Below, piece after piece: positions 23,601 to 33,752 of a stretch of DNA of 54,270 nucleotides. The notes under the pieces are model-generated. The model saw only the letters and a list, made by a program, of their open reading frames with translations. It was not told where the DNA came from and did not search any database. Numbering within the stretch: position 1 is the stretch's first letter; each line of letters starts with the position of its first letter. The stretch spans positions 385,411 to 439,680 of the forward strand of contig NW_019091556.1 in assembly GCF_001949145.1 (NCBI RefSeq), given 5' to 3'. Origin of the DNA: Acanthaster planci (Eukaryota; Echinodermata; Asteroidea; Valvatida; Acanthasteridae). A program made the position numbers and the translations under genes.

Positions 23601-26300
23601 TATCGTTGCTTGGTTACAGTGAGCATGCTTGGCACATGGTAGCTGATGCCCAGAATGTGGATGCATTCTATATGGAAATTAATGAGCATTGTTTAGTTTA
23701 AGCTTCCTTTTTGTTGAACATACTGCTATACGATAGGTACGAAGTTAAAATCAAGAGGGATTGTAGAAGAGTGCAAAGAGTTCTTAAGGACAACCTTACT
23801 CGGTCTTCCTACTATACCGTGGCTCACGGAGGACGATGGATGCTGCGCTTGGGTAGAAGATGTGTATTCATCGAGTGAGCTACTTGCCATTATGTATGTA
23901 GATGGTAGGTCAGTAAAATACAGAATACACTCAACGAATGAAATCTTTGAGGATGGCATCTCAATGCCGTCTAGTAATGTCCTTTTGCAGGGAAGAGCGG
24001 GGAGCGGCAAGACTTTCATCTTGTATAAAATGGCTTATGACTGGGCTTGTGAGAAATCCGAATCTGTCTTCCAGAAGACAAAAATAGTCTTTCTGTTGCC
24101 AGTGCAAGTCCTCCTTGAAACGAGGAATGTCGGTGAGGCAGTAAAGAAGTGCATGCTGTCAAGCAAAACACAATTTTCATCAGAAAATGTCAACGAGTAT
24201 TGTGTTGAACACTTAAGTAATGTGGTCATTCTCGTCGATGGCTGCTCTGGCAAAGATGATGTTACAGGCGCGTGGGAGGTCTTGAAAGAACAAGGTCTTC
24301 TTGAGTGCCAAGTTGTGATGACAATAAGACAAGCACAAGAAGCAGAAGATGTGTGTAAAAAGTATAATTTTCGCCACGTGTTGACCAATGGATTCAATTT
24401 ATCCGGTCACCTGAATAGGTACGTTGAGAAGTTACTTGGCTCCAAAGTACACGATAACCTCCTCGATTATTTGGACAAAGATGTTCTCCCTCCAAAATTG
24501 TCCCGTCTGCCAGTCGTTATCCGTGTTTTGTGTCTTTTGTCCAGTTGGACAAACGATGAAGCTTTTAGAGATAAGCCGACGATGACTGATTTGTTGACCA
24601 GGTTAGTACGCTGCTTGTTTGATTCTAACATGGAAAAACGGAAAAAAAATTTCAGGAGCATGTTAACCAAGGAACAACTTGGCATGGTTGCAGAACTTGG
24701 TAGAGTGATCTTCGACAAGGTCTGTGAGGGTTCCGGAGATCCTTTTTCTTTTTCAGAATCAAGTTTTCGAGAGATTTCCAGAAGTGCCCAAACATTCATC
24801 GAAAATTGCCTAAAGAGTGGACTGATCTGTCGGACTCAGGAGATAATCCGGTCCGGCGAAACCGAAAAGATTCCCTTGGCGGAGACAGGCTCGAAATCTC
24901 ACATTAGTTTCCGAGGACTTGTGGATAAGCCGAATACAGAAACTGAGGTCAGTGAACTAGTTCCTTTGGCACGCACAAATGAAAATGTTCACTTTATCCC
25001 AGAAATCCTGGGGGAGTTTTGCGCTGGTAGCTACTTGTCAAGTGCAGAAAAGGGCAAGCTGTTGGAATCAGCCAGAAAGGCTGATGTCGATAAGTTGGCC
25101 AACATTCTAGTCTTTGCTAGTCAGCGCAGTGTCGCGTGTCGTTCTGAGGTGATTGAGTTTCTAGTGGAGCGTGTCTCAGAATCAATGAACCGAGTCCAAA
25201 ATATTGCAAGTGAATTGGAGGTGCAGAAGGTGATTGATTTGTGTCTGCAAGTGAATTTCGAAGGCAAATGCAAATGTTCTTTGAACAAGGATCTCAGGTC
25301 AATGTTTCCTGAAGGAAGGTTGCGTTTGTTTGGAATCTCCAGACATAGGTTGAGGCTTTTGTCATACCTTCTAGAACATGCAGAGGGACCGAGCACAGAC
25401 TGTAACTTGAATCTGAAGTCAATTGAGCTGTTCCGGTTTGAGCAACATGATTGGGAAGAAATTCAGGAATACCTGGAGGAGTTTGTTCCAGGCTCCATCA
25501 AAAGTACAACATGCAAACGTCTGCATAACCCAAAGCAGCACCTGAAAAAGGAAATAACATCCAGAACCTCCAAAGACCAGATGTTCCTCCATCGTCAGTC
25601 AGAAAGGGATAGTGCTGTCCTGACCTTGGAGTCTATTGCACTTGAAGATCTTCGGGAGTCACAGTCTGGCAATTGTCAAATGTCAAGTTCGTCGCAAAGT
25701 TTTGTTCTTTCCCTTTCCCATCTGACATTGCTGGACAGCGTCGTACTTGTTGGTTCAATCTTAAATCCCGGTGAAATTTGCAGTTTAGCCAACCATGCAT
25801 TACGTAACCTTCCAAAGTTAAAAAGATTGGATCTTCGTCTTAATAAAGAATTTGATGACGCTGCATTCACTACCGTGATGTTTTCACTGCCACAGTGGAA
25901 ATCACTAATCGACCTGAGGTTGTCTCTTTTCAAGGTTACTCCTAAAGGGTTCTCAGAAGTTGCAGTGGCAGTGAAGGAGGAGGGATTGACTTTGGGAAGA
26001 TTGACAACCTTTTATCTTCTTCACAGTCAGCCATCTGACTCGTTCGCTAAGTTTCTCACGACCAGCCTGGTGTACCTTAATAATCTTAAGAGCTTACACA
26101 TTTCAGGTTGCGTGGGTCGCGACAGTACCATGTCGGAGTCAGCTCTCAAGGAATTGGAAAAGGGTATGAAAGAGTCACAACTGAGGGGGAATGCTGAGTT
26201 TGTTGTTGACAGAATGGAGCCATTAAGTACAAGACTGTCATCAAAAGACAAGAAAAGAAGAAAGACAGAAGTGGGGCAAGGATCTTTCCAGTCAGCGTGA
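20681..26300 (+). CDS. Ig4-TM-NACHT-LRR receptor (membrane-spanning NLR-like protein)
   Basis: Seven exons are joined with every intron in phase 1: 20681-20762 (or 20768), 21172-21507, 21810-22151, 22425-22754, 22906-23262, 23395-23523 and 23737-26300. They give about 1,379 residues. Exon 1 is a signal peptide (MAFMDMFVTFLLLVFLLRTE). Exons 2-5 are four V-like Ig domains, marked by VFWFRG and DEGGYLCK; VVYWSV and TGRYWCHV; LLQWYKV and AGRYSCH; LLWSFG and DVRYWCHV. Exon 6 is a membrane span (about 488-508) followed by KYRKHRS and a YSAI motif. Exon 7 is the cytoplasmic NACHT-LRR module. All splice sites are GT-AG and the whole 4,140-nt frame is open. Inferred role: a surface receptor whose Ig ectodomain controls an intracellular NTP-driven NLR module. 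Two other readings remain: two adjacent genes, or a short isoform, since reading past the exon 6 donor stops at 23535-23537. Confidence 0.78.
20990..21118 (+). mobile_element. GTACCGAAGTG-family MITE, copy 1 (degraded)
   Basis: It lies in intron 1 of the Ig-NACHT gene. It begins GTACCGAAGTGACTACGTCA and shares GCGAGAACCAGCGCGTGA and GTACTCCATTCGTTTG with copies at 28395-28535 and 39230-39382. The right end is eroded (CACACTTTAGTA in place of CACACTTTGGTAC). No ORF. Confidence 0.75.
23737..26300 (+). CDS. exon 7 of the Ig-NACHT gene: cytoplasmic NACHT-LRR module
   Basis: One 2,564-nt exon encodes the complete intracellular part (854 residues). An NLR-type lead-in (FLRTTLLGLP, WLTEDDG) precedes the Walker A loop GRAGSGKTFILYKMAYDWA (about residue 611). 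A Walker B-like strand VVILVDG (about 688) and a sensor-like CQVVMTIRQA follow. Next come the NACHT-associated winged-helix region (GFNLSGHLNRYVEKLL, LPPKLSRLPVVIRVLCLL, TMTDLLTRLVRCLF) and the HEPN-like/helical segment FIPEILGEFCAGSYLSS. RI-type leucine-rich repeats finish the module (LPKLKRLDLRLNKEFDD, SLIDLRLSLFKVTP, NNLKSLHISGC). The end is basic (KDKKRRK). NACHT proteins oligomerise on NTP binding; the GSGKT loop is intact. The Walker B stretch lacks the common DG(x)DE form and reads DGCSGKDD, which may weaken hydrolysis. No death-fold domain is present. Encoding all of it in one exon is compatible with capture of a retrocopied NLR. Confidence 0.85.
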
Positions 26301-26811
26301 CATTAATACCAGGGCTTGGAGAGCCTAGCAATTCAGAAGCAAAGGCACGCAAGAACGACTGGAAACGGAGACACAACTTGGTTCGGCGGTCTTGTTTATG
26401 GACTTCTTTGGAGTTCTGTTGATTTCATTACTTTTTTTTGTCAGATACTTGTGAAACTTCCGAAAGTGTGTACAAACTGTATTCTGCATGGGATTCAAAG
26501 GATGAACTTCAAGTCTGAATCAGGAAATACTCTTTGCCAAGGACAATTCTGATCGTTATCCCGTCGCAGAGCTGAGCAAAAACACTAACGGAGGAAAATG
26601 AGCTGGCTGTTTTGCCATCAGAACATGAAAACGCTCAGTTTTTCCTTGAGTTCCTTCCCAAGCTTCGTTCTGGTATGTACAAACATACCAAAAAGTTATA
26701 TAACAGAAAATATTATGGAAGTAGTTGTTAAGGTTGATGTTTTAAACAATGTGGAATACTTGGCCCAGGTTTAAGGTTAACTAGCCGTTAGAGTACAGAT
26801 CATCGGCAAGA

Positions 26812-26889
26812 ACAGGGTATCCCCTTTGCTTAAGACGGGTCCGATAATGAAAACTATGTGGCACAGACTTTTTTGATCGTGCAATATAT
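26812..26889 (+). repeat. diverged single copy related to the 164-bp tandem repeat
   Basis: It shares AGGGTATCCCCTTTGCTTAA, GGGTCCGATAATGAAAACTA and GTGCAATAT with the units at 27973-28365, about 1.2 kb downstream. This shows that the repeat is dispersed as well as tandem. Confidence 0.65.
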
Positions 26890-27156
26890 GTCTGTACACA
26901 TGAATCTTGCCGATATAATAGGTAGTATTAAGGTTGTTTTAAGCTTTGTTATGTAGTGCATGGCTTCGGCAAATTTTATTTTAGATGTTCCCAGCAACTG
27001 GGACTTGGTTTGGATGGGTATGGATCAAGACTCTTTATTTTTAAGGTCTGGTGTATATTTTTAAGTCAAAAGGAATCTCCAGATTGCATTTGTTGTTAAT
27101 TGTTGCTCACTTCCTAAGTTCATTTGTTATGGAAATTTAAACATTGTTTTTTAACT

Positions 27157-27162
27157 AATAAA
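27157..27162 (+). terminator. possible polyadenylation signal of the Ig-NACHT gene
   Basis: This AATAAA lies about 860 bp after the stop codon at 26300, in AT-rich sequence, with a GTGTGTCGTGT stretch about 40 bp downstream. It is a plausible but unproven 3' end. Confidence 0.35.
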
Positions 27163-27972
27163 AAACTTCATCTGTTCAATAGCTGCAGGGGTGACTTTTT
27201 ATGTGTGTCGTGTATTAGAACGCAATAGGCGGTGGTACAAGAGATGGAGCCTTTGTCCACCACCGTTCCAGAAGGTTGTAGCTTCTCCCCTCTCTTTTGA
27301 AGCTATTTACCAGTTAGCCAAACTTCCTTTAAATACAAAATCAAAATCGAGTCTTTTTCTTTTCCATGCCATTTTATCTTCCCACTGATAAATTTCAAGT
27401 AGTTTAAAGCATATCTTAACATTTTAGTGCAGTGCATAGGCTCTTTTCTTTCAAAGTTTAGTACTCGGTGAAGTACTCATTTGCATGAAGATATTCAAGC
27501 AATTAATCACTATCATTATCACGACTAATTTAATGAAGAGCTGTTTTGCATTTTGTCAGCTTCTCCCATAACGACTTATTGATTACCGCAGGCTGTTATG
27601 GACAGTACCAATATGCTTTTTGGAAGCAAAGTCCCAATAATTAACATATTCAGATCTGAATTAATTAATCGAAAGTGATTTAAATGCAAACGTCGGGTTT
27701 ATTATTATCATTATCATTTTTGTGACTCATTTTGTAACTTCAACAGTTCACACTCGGTATTGTTTTAGATAATTCATATTTCCTTTAATTGTTTTAACAA
27801 ATATTCTAAATCTGTAAATACAAGAATCTCTGCTGCATACTTCTATTTCTGAAATAAATAAAAGAAAATCAGTAAAAGGGTTGATCCAAGAAAATGTATG
27901 TAATTTTTCATGTGAAGGTAACATACTTGACACTATTGGGCTGTATTTGGTCGACGTGGATTATAAACACGT

Positions 27973-28365
27973 GTAATTAAATTATGAGTGCTTTTAAACA
28001 AAAATTCTTGCATACGAATAATAAGTTATATGTACACTATATAAAGTTCTATGTACAAAATCCAGGGTATCCCCTTTGCTTAAGATGGGTCCGCTAATGA
28101 AAACTTAGTGGCGTAGTTGATTGTGCAATATGTCATGTAATTAAATTATGGGTGCTTTTAAAGAAAAATTCTTGTATACGAATAATAAGTTATATGTACA
28201 CTATATAAAATTCTATGTACAAAATCCAGGGTATCCCCTTTGCTTAAGATGGGCCCGATAATGAAAACTAAGCGGCGTAGTTGATTGTGCAATATGTCAT
28301 GTAATTAAATTATGGATGCTTTTAAAGAAAAATTCTTGTATACGAAGAATAAGTTATACATGTAT
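27973..28365 (+). repeat. tandem array with a 164-bp period (about 2.4 units)
   Basis: Units start at 27973, 28137 and 28301 with GTAATTAAATTATG. Each runs through TCTTG(C/T)ATACGAA, TTATATGTACACTATATAAA, CAGGGTATCCCCTTTGCTTA and GATTGTGCAATATGTCAT. The spacing is exactly 164 bp twice, and the units are nearly identical. The third unit breaks off near 28365. A diverged relative is at 26812-26889. Confidence 0.85.
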
Positions 28366-28394
28366 ATATAATATCAAATTCCAAGTTCTATAGA

Positions 28395-28535
28395 GTACCG
28401 AAGTGAATACGTCACGCACACAATTAGTGTGTTAAGGGCATTAGGGCGAGAACCAGCGCGTGAACCAACACACGCGCGTACTCCATTCGTTTGCACAGCA
28501 CTTTCTGGTTAACAGTGACGTCACACTTTGGTACT
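28395..28535 (+). mobile_element. GTACCGAAGTG-family MITE, copy 2 (best preserved)
   Basis: The left end GTACCGAAGTG and right end CACTTTGGTAC form imperfect terminal inverted repeats. The 141-bp element carries GTGAATACGTCAC on the left and the full CRE palindrome GTGACGTCAC on the right. No ORF. Copies: 20990-21118 and 39230-39382 (minus). Confidence 0.8.
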
Positions 28536-28840
28536 CAGTGCACAAAATCCTTTTGGCCTGGAGAAAAAAACATCTTCTGCAACTTTCTGCGTCTGCACTA
28601 GTCCGCTGTTGGAAGAGAACTCATCCTTCCAGAACAAAGAATTGCTCTCTCTGTATATGTAGCAGAGATTCAAAGCTCAAAAAGATGATACCAAGATGGG
28701 GTTACGGTGCATTTTAAAGTAATGGTTTTCCTTCGGAAGCCAAGTTTATGGAAATTCTGAGTACCTTTGTAGCCCACGCCTGTAATGTAACGCATCGGCT
28801 GAATTCAAGTTATAGGCGACAGCCTTACACTTACACCCTC

Positions 28841-28871
28841 CTGAAGACGAACAGAGCATACTGTTTGGAAC
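28841..28871 (+). other. possible degenerate hammerhead-ribozyme core in a retroelement remnant
   Basis: CTGAAGA (28841-28847) fits the hammerhead CUGANGA box. CGAACAG (28848-28854) and CTGTTTG (28861-28867) form a 7-bp stem with one G-U pair around a 6-base loop. GAAC follows where GAAA is expected, then GTTGATG. Such cores mark Penelope-like elements and retrozymes in invertebrates. The changed GAAA box suggests an inactive copy, and stems I and III were not resolved. Confidence 0.35.
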
Positions 28872-29185
28872 GTTGATGTCCACCATCGGTTCTTCTCAGA
28901 ACCACACACTCATAAAAGAGATTCTTCCTTGTACGTGCAACCGCAAGCCTACCTAATTCAGTGCTTCTACCATGCTTAGCTGCAAGTCTTATCTAACCTT
29001 ACACTAATTTGAAATCCTATGTTGTCACTCTTTGAATCCACTGAGTTACTACATCCAGGTCCTGCTCTATGATTTGATATAATAAACCACCCTTGTGCTA
29101 TCAACTCCTGTCAGTCATTCCGTCTGTACCCTGAACAGTGTTTCACGACATCGGCAAAAAAGTGCCGAAGCGACTGGAAGTGGGT

Positions 29186-31226
29186 TTAAACAGAAACGCA
29201 ACTGCTCTCCTTTGTCACGTTACTATCTGTGCGGGCTCTGGCCAGAGCACTATATAAGACTTTAGTTGACTTCGTGGCTTCACGTTTCTGTCGCTTGTTC
29301 TGCCTCTTCTTGTTAAAAATGTACATGAAGGTCGCCATGTTGAGAACCAGCACAGCAGTCACGATGCCCATTCCAACAAAGAGCGCTTCGCTCGCAGTCC
29401 AGGTGAAGACCGGTCTCGGGGTGCTTTGTGACTTTTCTGATCTTCCAAGTGGTAGTGATGCTGCACCTTCTGAGGTAATTTTATGGAGAAAAGAAAAGTG
29501 CCAATTTTATTGTTTTGAGGTCACAAAGCAGAACTTGAAAGAACTTAATGTTCATGAATTTTTTATTGGGTTTTTCGGTTTATTTATTATTCATTTAGTC
29601 ATTTATTTATATTTATTACAAAGAAAGAGGAGGCCCTATGATGAAAATGGCCCTTAAAACCAGGATGTTTGGACATCATGTCTGGAAAAGGGCGTCTGTG
29701 ATTTTTTTCCCTCACCACTCACAATAGGCTCAATTATTGGCTCATATGTGCCGAGCAGATCCGTTTAGTTTGATTACTTATTAGGAATGATAATGTTGTA
29801 AAACTAATATTTAGTGTGGGGACTTCTGTTCTTAATGATATAAAACAACTTTAAGATGGCCAGCATTTGAGAAAGGAAACTGATTTCCGAATCGCAGATT
29901 TCTCACCATTACTAGAAGTGTGAAGCTTCTGGTACGCTGTTTCAGGACCCTGGGTACTCTCGATAGTCTCGGCATGGGTCAGTCGAACTGTGTTGCACAG
30001 AAGATACGAAACAGTTGAGTGAAGTATGATAGCTTTAAAATATTCGTAGTGTCGCAGTACCAAAGTTACAATGCATTTTATGTGAATAAGAGCGCGTTTT
30101 TTAACCTTCACACTAATACAAACAATTCACAGTGGTGTGTCTCCAAGAGTTTGCAACATGTTGATCAATCACGGTGCGCGAAACCCTTTCTAAACGCGCA
30201 TTGGGTTGACAGATTTCGCGCACTGTGATCGGTTAACGCCTTGCCAACTCTTGGAGGCGCACTATTATGAAAAGCCCGCATTGATTGTAAATAATGGATG
30301 TTGTATCACCTTGCTCAGTACTGACGGCCTCTCTCCCATCAGACGGCACAGGGAGCTGGTTGCTCCCAGCTGCCAGATCTGACAACTTTGGTGATATACC
30401 ACAGGACCCTGGGCTACTTTCAGCAGCGTGGACATCCCGCCTTGTGTCAAAAGTCGAAGAAAGTCTGCAGTAAGCGCTGGCTTCATCAAAGACGCAACCA
30501 GGCACCAGACAGTCTAGAGAACATTCTGTGTTTGTACGTTCGGCACACGGCGAGGCTGTTGCCAAACCATAGTTTGCGCAGACAGAGCAGGATGCACAGA
30601 AGTAATACCTACGGTAAGACAAAAGAATACATTCAGCAACTGTAGGTTGAACAATACATTTTTAACCTACAATTGCTGAACGTATTACCGTTCCTTATTT
30701 AAATACTCAGGTAGGTTTCGCTGAATTTTGTACATCTCAGTTTGCAAGGCACGTGTAACTTAACTGGTATAGGCGTGGTCAATAGTTAACTTACCCTTTG
30801 TTAGCTGTCGACTAAGCGAATTCCACTGTAAACAAACGTTGCACAGTGTAACCCAGCAATTGCTGTGATGCGAGGTTGGGTTCGACAGTACTTTATCGCC
30901 TCTCCGACCCGGCTATTTGCTTTTCTGAATCTTGTTTGTTTATATTGTTTTATATCGTTAAACAATATACCCTACGAAATTTTCAATACTTACTTGACCT
31001 TCCCATCTGACTTCACACGTTCATAGTACATCTGTCCAGTCACGCGCTCAGTTTCGGGTACCACGATAGCAAACTCGCGCCCTCTACGGCAGGCTGGGTA
31101 TCTTGGGTAGAGAGTGTCCCAGTCCCCCATTGCTGTGTGATCCTCGACCTTCATCGATGACGAGGCGAAAGCTGCAGTGGCCAAGCAACTGGCAGCGGTC
31201 AGTGCGATAAACGCAGCTGATTTCAT
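29186..31226 (-). CDS. TNF-receptor-superfamily-like membrane protein, no death domain
   Basis: There are three exons (31226-30994, 30608-30310, 29469-29186) with frame kept across GT-AG introns, giving 271 residues. The ATG at 31226 starts a clean signal peptide (MKSAAFIALTAASCLATAAF). One full cysteine-rich domain spans exons 1 and 2: Cys in YPACRRG, then YYFCASCSVC, SPC and TNTEC, the six-cysteine TNFR pattern. A partial second module follows (CSLDCLVPGCVFDEASAYC). A Ser/Pro-rich stalk leads to a membrane span (ALFVGMGIVTAVLVLNMATF) and a short basic tail (NKKRQNKRQKREATK) ending ESSCVSV. Family members bind TNF-type ligands. This one lacks a death domain and shows no obvious TRAF-binding PxQxT motif, so it may be a decoy or co-receptor. 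It lies tail-to-tail with the Ig-NACHT gene. Confidence 0.75.
30135..30262. mobile_element. 128-bp MITE with about 45-bp terminal inverted repeats
   Basis: The left arm starts GTGTGTCTCCAAGAGTTTGC and includes GATCAATCACGGTGCGCGAAA. The right arm is its imperfect inverse, ending TTGGAGGCGCAC. It sits in intron 2 of the TNF-receptor-like gene, 48 bp from the end of exon 2. No ORF; target duplication not resolved. Confidence 0.7.
30625..30688. repeat. short hairpin in intron 1 of the TNF-receptor-like gene
   Basis: Arms ATTCAGCAACTGTAGGTTGA (30631-30650) and TTTAACCTACAATTGCTGAA (30661-30680) pair around about 10 bases, with the pairing extending outward over AATAC and GTATT. It starts 17 bp upstream of exon 2, so it overlaps the splice-acceptor region. 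Confidence 0.6.
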
Positions 31227-33752
31227 CTTCAAACTCGGCTGAAATTTAACAGACAAATGCGGCTACTCTCGAAATTCCAAAGAGCGGAAGTTCAATACTC
31301 CGAATGAAAATTCACCCGTCCAACGAAAATTTAGGACATGCTGGATTCAAGGGACATTTTCTCACTGGAATGGTTTGGAATTTTATTTGAGTTTCCACTG
31401 AAAGAGGCTGAGTATCCAGCTATTCCAGTGGGCTCAGCGTCATGCAGAGCGTCGAAGAAGAGACCATCTCAAAGCTCACGTCGTGAGTTTAGGGTTTTAC
31501 AAAGCAATCATACGAAAGAAGGATCACTATTTATTTCCTTCTCAATTGTCTTGTCCGTGGTTTTACTCTTCGATGGCTCCAGCCTCAGATGTCCTCGATT
31601 AGAATGTTAGGGTTCCTGTAGTCCATCCGTACAATACTAATTTTTAAACATTCGTTCCTTCGGAGCTTTTGCCAACCATTTTAGCTGCGGTGTAGGTCTG
31701 TTATTGACACAGGCCCAACCTTTGTCTTCGTTATCAGTGTCAAGTGCTGTATTAACGGAAATTTCCACTGTGGTGTTTATCTTGCCATTTCTAGACAGGA
31801 GCATTGACATTGGAGTGGAAAATTACAAATGCTCAAGCAAGCAAGTGTATGCATTGGTGTTGCGCACAGTGTCATGTGATTTCAAAATTACCCAGTCACA
31901 ATGGCGCGGTTTACTCGTTAGCAATAGAAGCATACTCAAATTGTGCTGTTTATTATAGGAATCCAACCTGTGATTATTTTGTTCTAGGTTGTCGGTTTTG
32001 TTTGAGGGTACTGTTTATTTGTTTCCGCCTGCTTTTCTCGATTTGTCTGTATGGCTAATGTGAAACCAAATCGCCGTGGGAGCTAACATTTTAAAGCTTG
32101 ACGAGATACCACATCAAATACTACAATCCCCAAGTTTTGTCTTTAAAACATCATTTTAGATGTTTATAGGATTCTCTCCTGGTTTTCAGCCGACAGCTAT
32201 ATACCTCTGAATTTCATTTTTCAGTAGGCCTACCAATTTTTTTGCTAGTTATTCGCTAGTTATAAAATTACATGAAGGTACAGTTGTACAAATTGGAATG
32301 AATGGAGTAACGGTAGATATACAGTCCTATTCGGATTGGTGTTCGTGAGAGAAGCAACTTAAGCCATCTTAATGGGTGATGGTGGAATGGAGATTTTGGC
32401 TCGGACATTAGAAGGGGGCGATAAGACGCGCTTCCTTCCGGATCAGCTTAGAGGATAAGTCATCGACCATTTTGTGTGACCTAGGAGATGGTTGCCAAGC
32501 CTTTGTCACACTTTGGCAATTTTGATCTGTCTTTGCCATTTGTCAATCTCTAGTTACAAAGTCCTTCAGATGATGTTAACTTCTTCGAAACTAAGAGTTT
32601 CCTTTGTATACCGTGGTATCTAAAGACCCGGCTCAGTAAGTCAACGGAGCAAACATATATCTCTCCGTACAAACCAGCTACCATGCTAAAATCCTAGCAC
32701 AACAAACGACCAAACTATAGCAAATAGGAGAGACAACTTATATGTTGCAATGAGAAATGTATCAGTTGAAATGATTTCAAAGCAGTATACCTAAAAACGA
32801 AAATAACAGGGCTTCTAAAATGCGTTTCGACATAAGGGTATTACAGTGAACTAAATTCTTTTTTTAATAATGAAGAACAGTTTCCTTATGAATGTGCTTT
32901 GAAGATTGATAATACGTTAGTCCGAGTGTGCACTTACATAATTATGACATGGTCAGTTAGCCAAGTAAAAACTTCGGATGTTATAGTGATAAAGAAAATT
33001 ACTGAAAATTCTGTCGTGCAGAGAAACTTTAATACGGTTCCTACCTTTGTCGGTGAGCTGGGTTGGAACTTTTCGGAAATGGATTCGTTCACACTAATTA
33101 ATGAATCTGTGTCAAATCCTGCACTCTTTTATCACCAGGAAAATATACACCACACTAAAACAAGCGTGCAAACTCTCAAATATTTCGATGAATTGTGATG
33201 TTGGTGAAGCTTTGACAGGGTGGTTTTTATTAGCATGTTTGTTAGCACTTTGTTGACATACCAGTGCGTGATCTTCAATCTGAAGTAAAGTCAACTCTCG
33301 AAGTGTCAATAAAGTGTTGTATTGGTGCAAAGTCCTACCAGTGCTTAAACATGCATGGTGAAATTTTTACGTCATGTGTAATAAGTTACTCCAGTGTGAG
33401 CTTTTGATTAGTACTATTAGATTAAAATACACGTAAAACGACGAGAAATTTCTTGATTATAAGTGTGCCCGTGTAGAACCCACAACTCATGGTGTAACCA
33501 CTTGTTCCTCTTGAGGAGAGTAAATTTTATCTTGCCATTTTTTTTTTAATTCAATAAACAGTCCGTCAAAGTACTATACCATTCTATGCAAAGCTGAACG
33601 TATACATCACACACTGTGGCACACCAGTAGATTTAGATTCAAAGCATAGTCGAAAATTGTCAGATCAAATGATCAGTTATCCGGATTTTTAAAGTATTGA
33701 ACCGTGACCTTGTTTTGAGTTTTGATGAGCGATAATTGCAGGCATGATGTGG
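31227..33752. other. intergenic, nothing recognised
   Basis: This lies between the 5' end of the TNF-receptor-like gene and the 3' end of the GPCR. Small ORFs (for example 31338-31610, 31704-31958 and 32899-33198 on the plus strand) show no domain, signal peptide with partner exon, or repeat match. Confidence 0.5.

Larger units (their letters stand above)
26301..29185. other. 3' region of the Ig-NACHT gene and convergent intergenic DNA
   Basis: The first part is probably 3' UTR, with an AATAAA at 27157-27162. After that come a 164-bp tandem repeat array (27973-28365), a MITE copy (28395-28535) and a possible retroelement remnant with a hammerhead-like motif (28841-28871). It ends at the stop codon of the minus-strand TNF-receptor-like gene. 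No other gene was recognised. Confidence 0.5.

Noticed and set aside
29229-29657. Plus-strand ORF of 142 codons over the TNF-receptor-like last exon
   Set aside because: It is the antisense of exon 3 plus AT-rich intron. The minus-strand exon has matching splice phase and a TM helix.
30233-30622. Whole minus-strand ORF as a single exon of the TNF-receptor-like gene
   Set aside because: The first residues lie in the intron before the acceptor at 30609-30610, and the last ones lie beyond the phase-1 donor at 30309.
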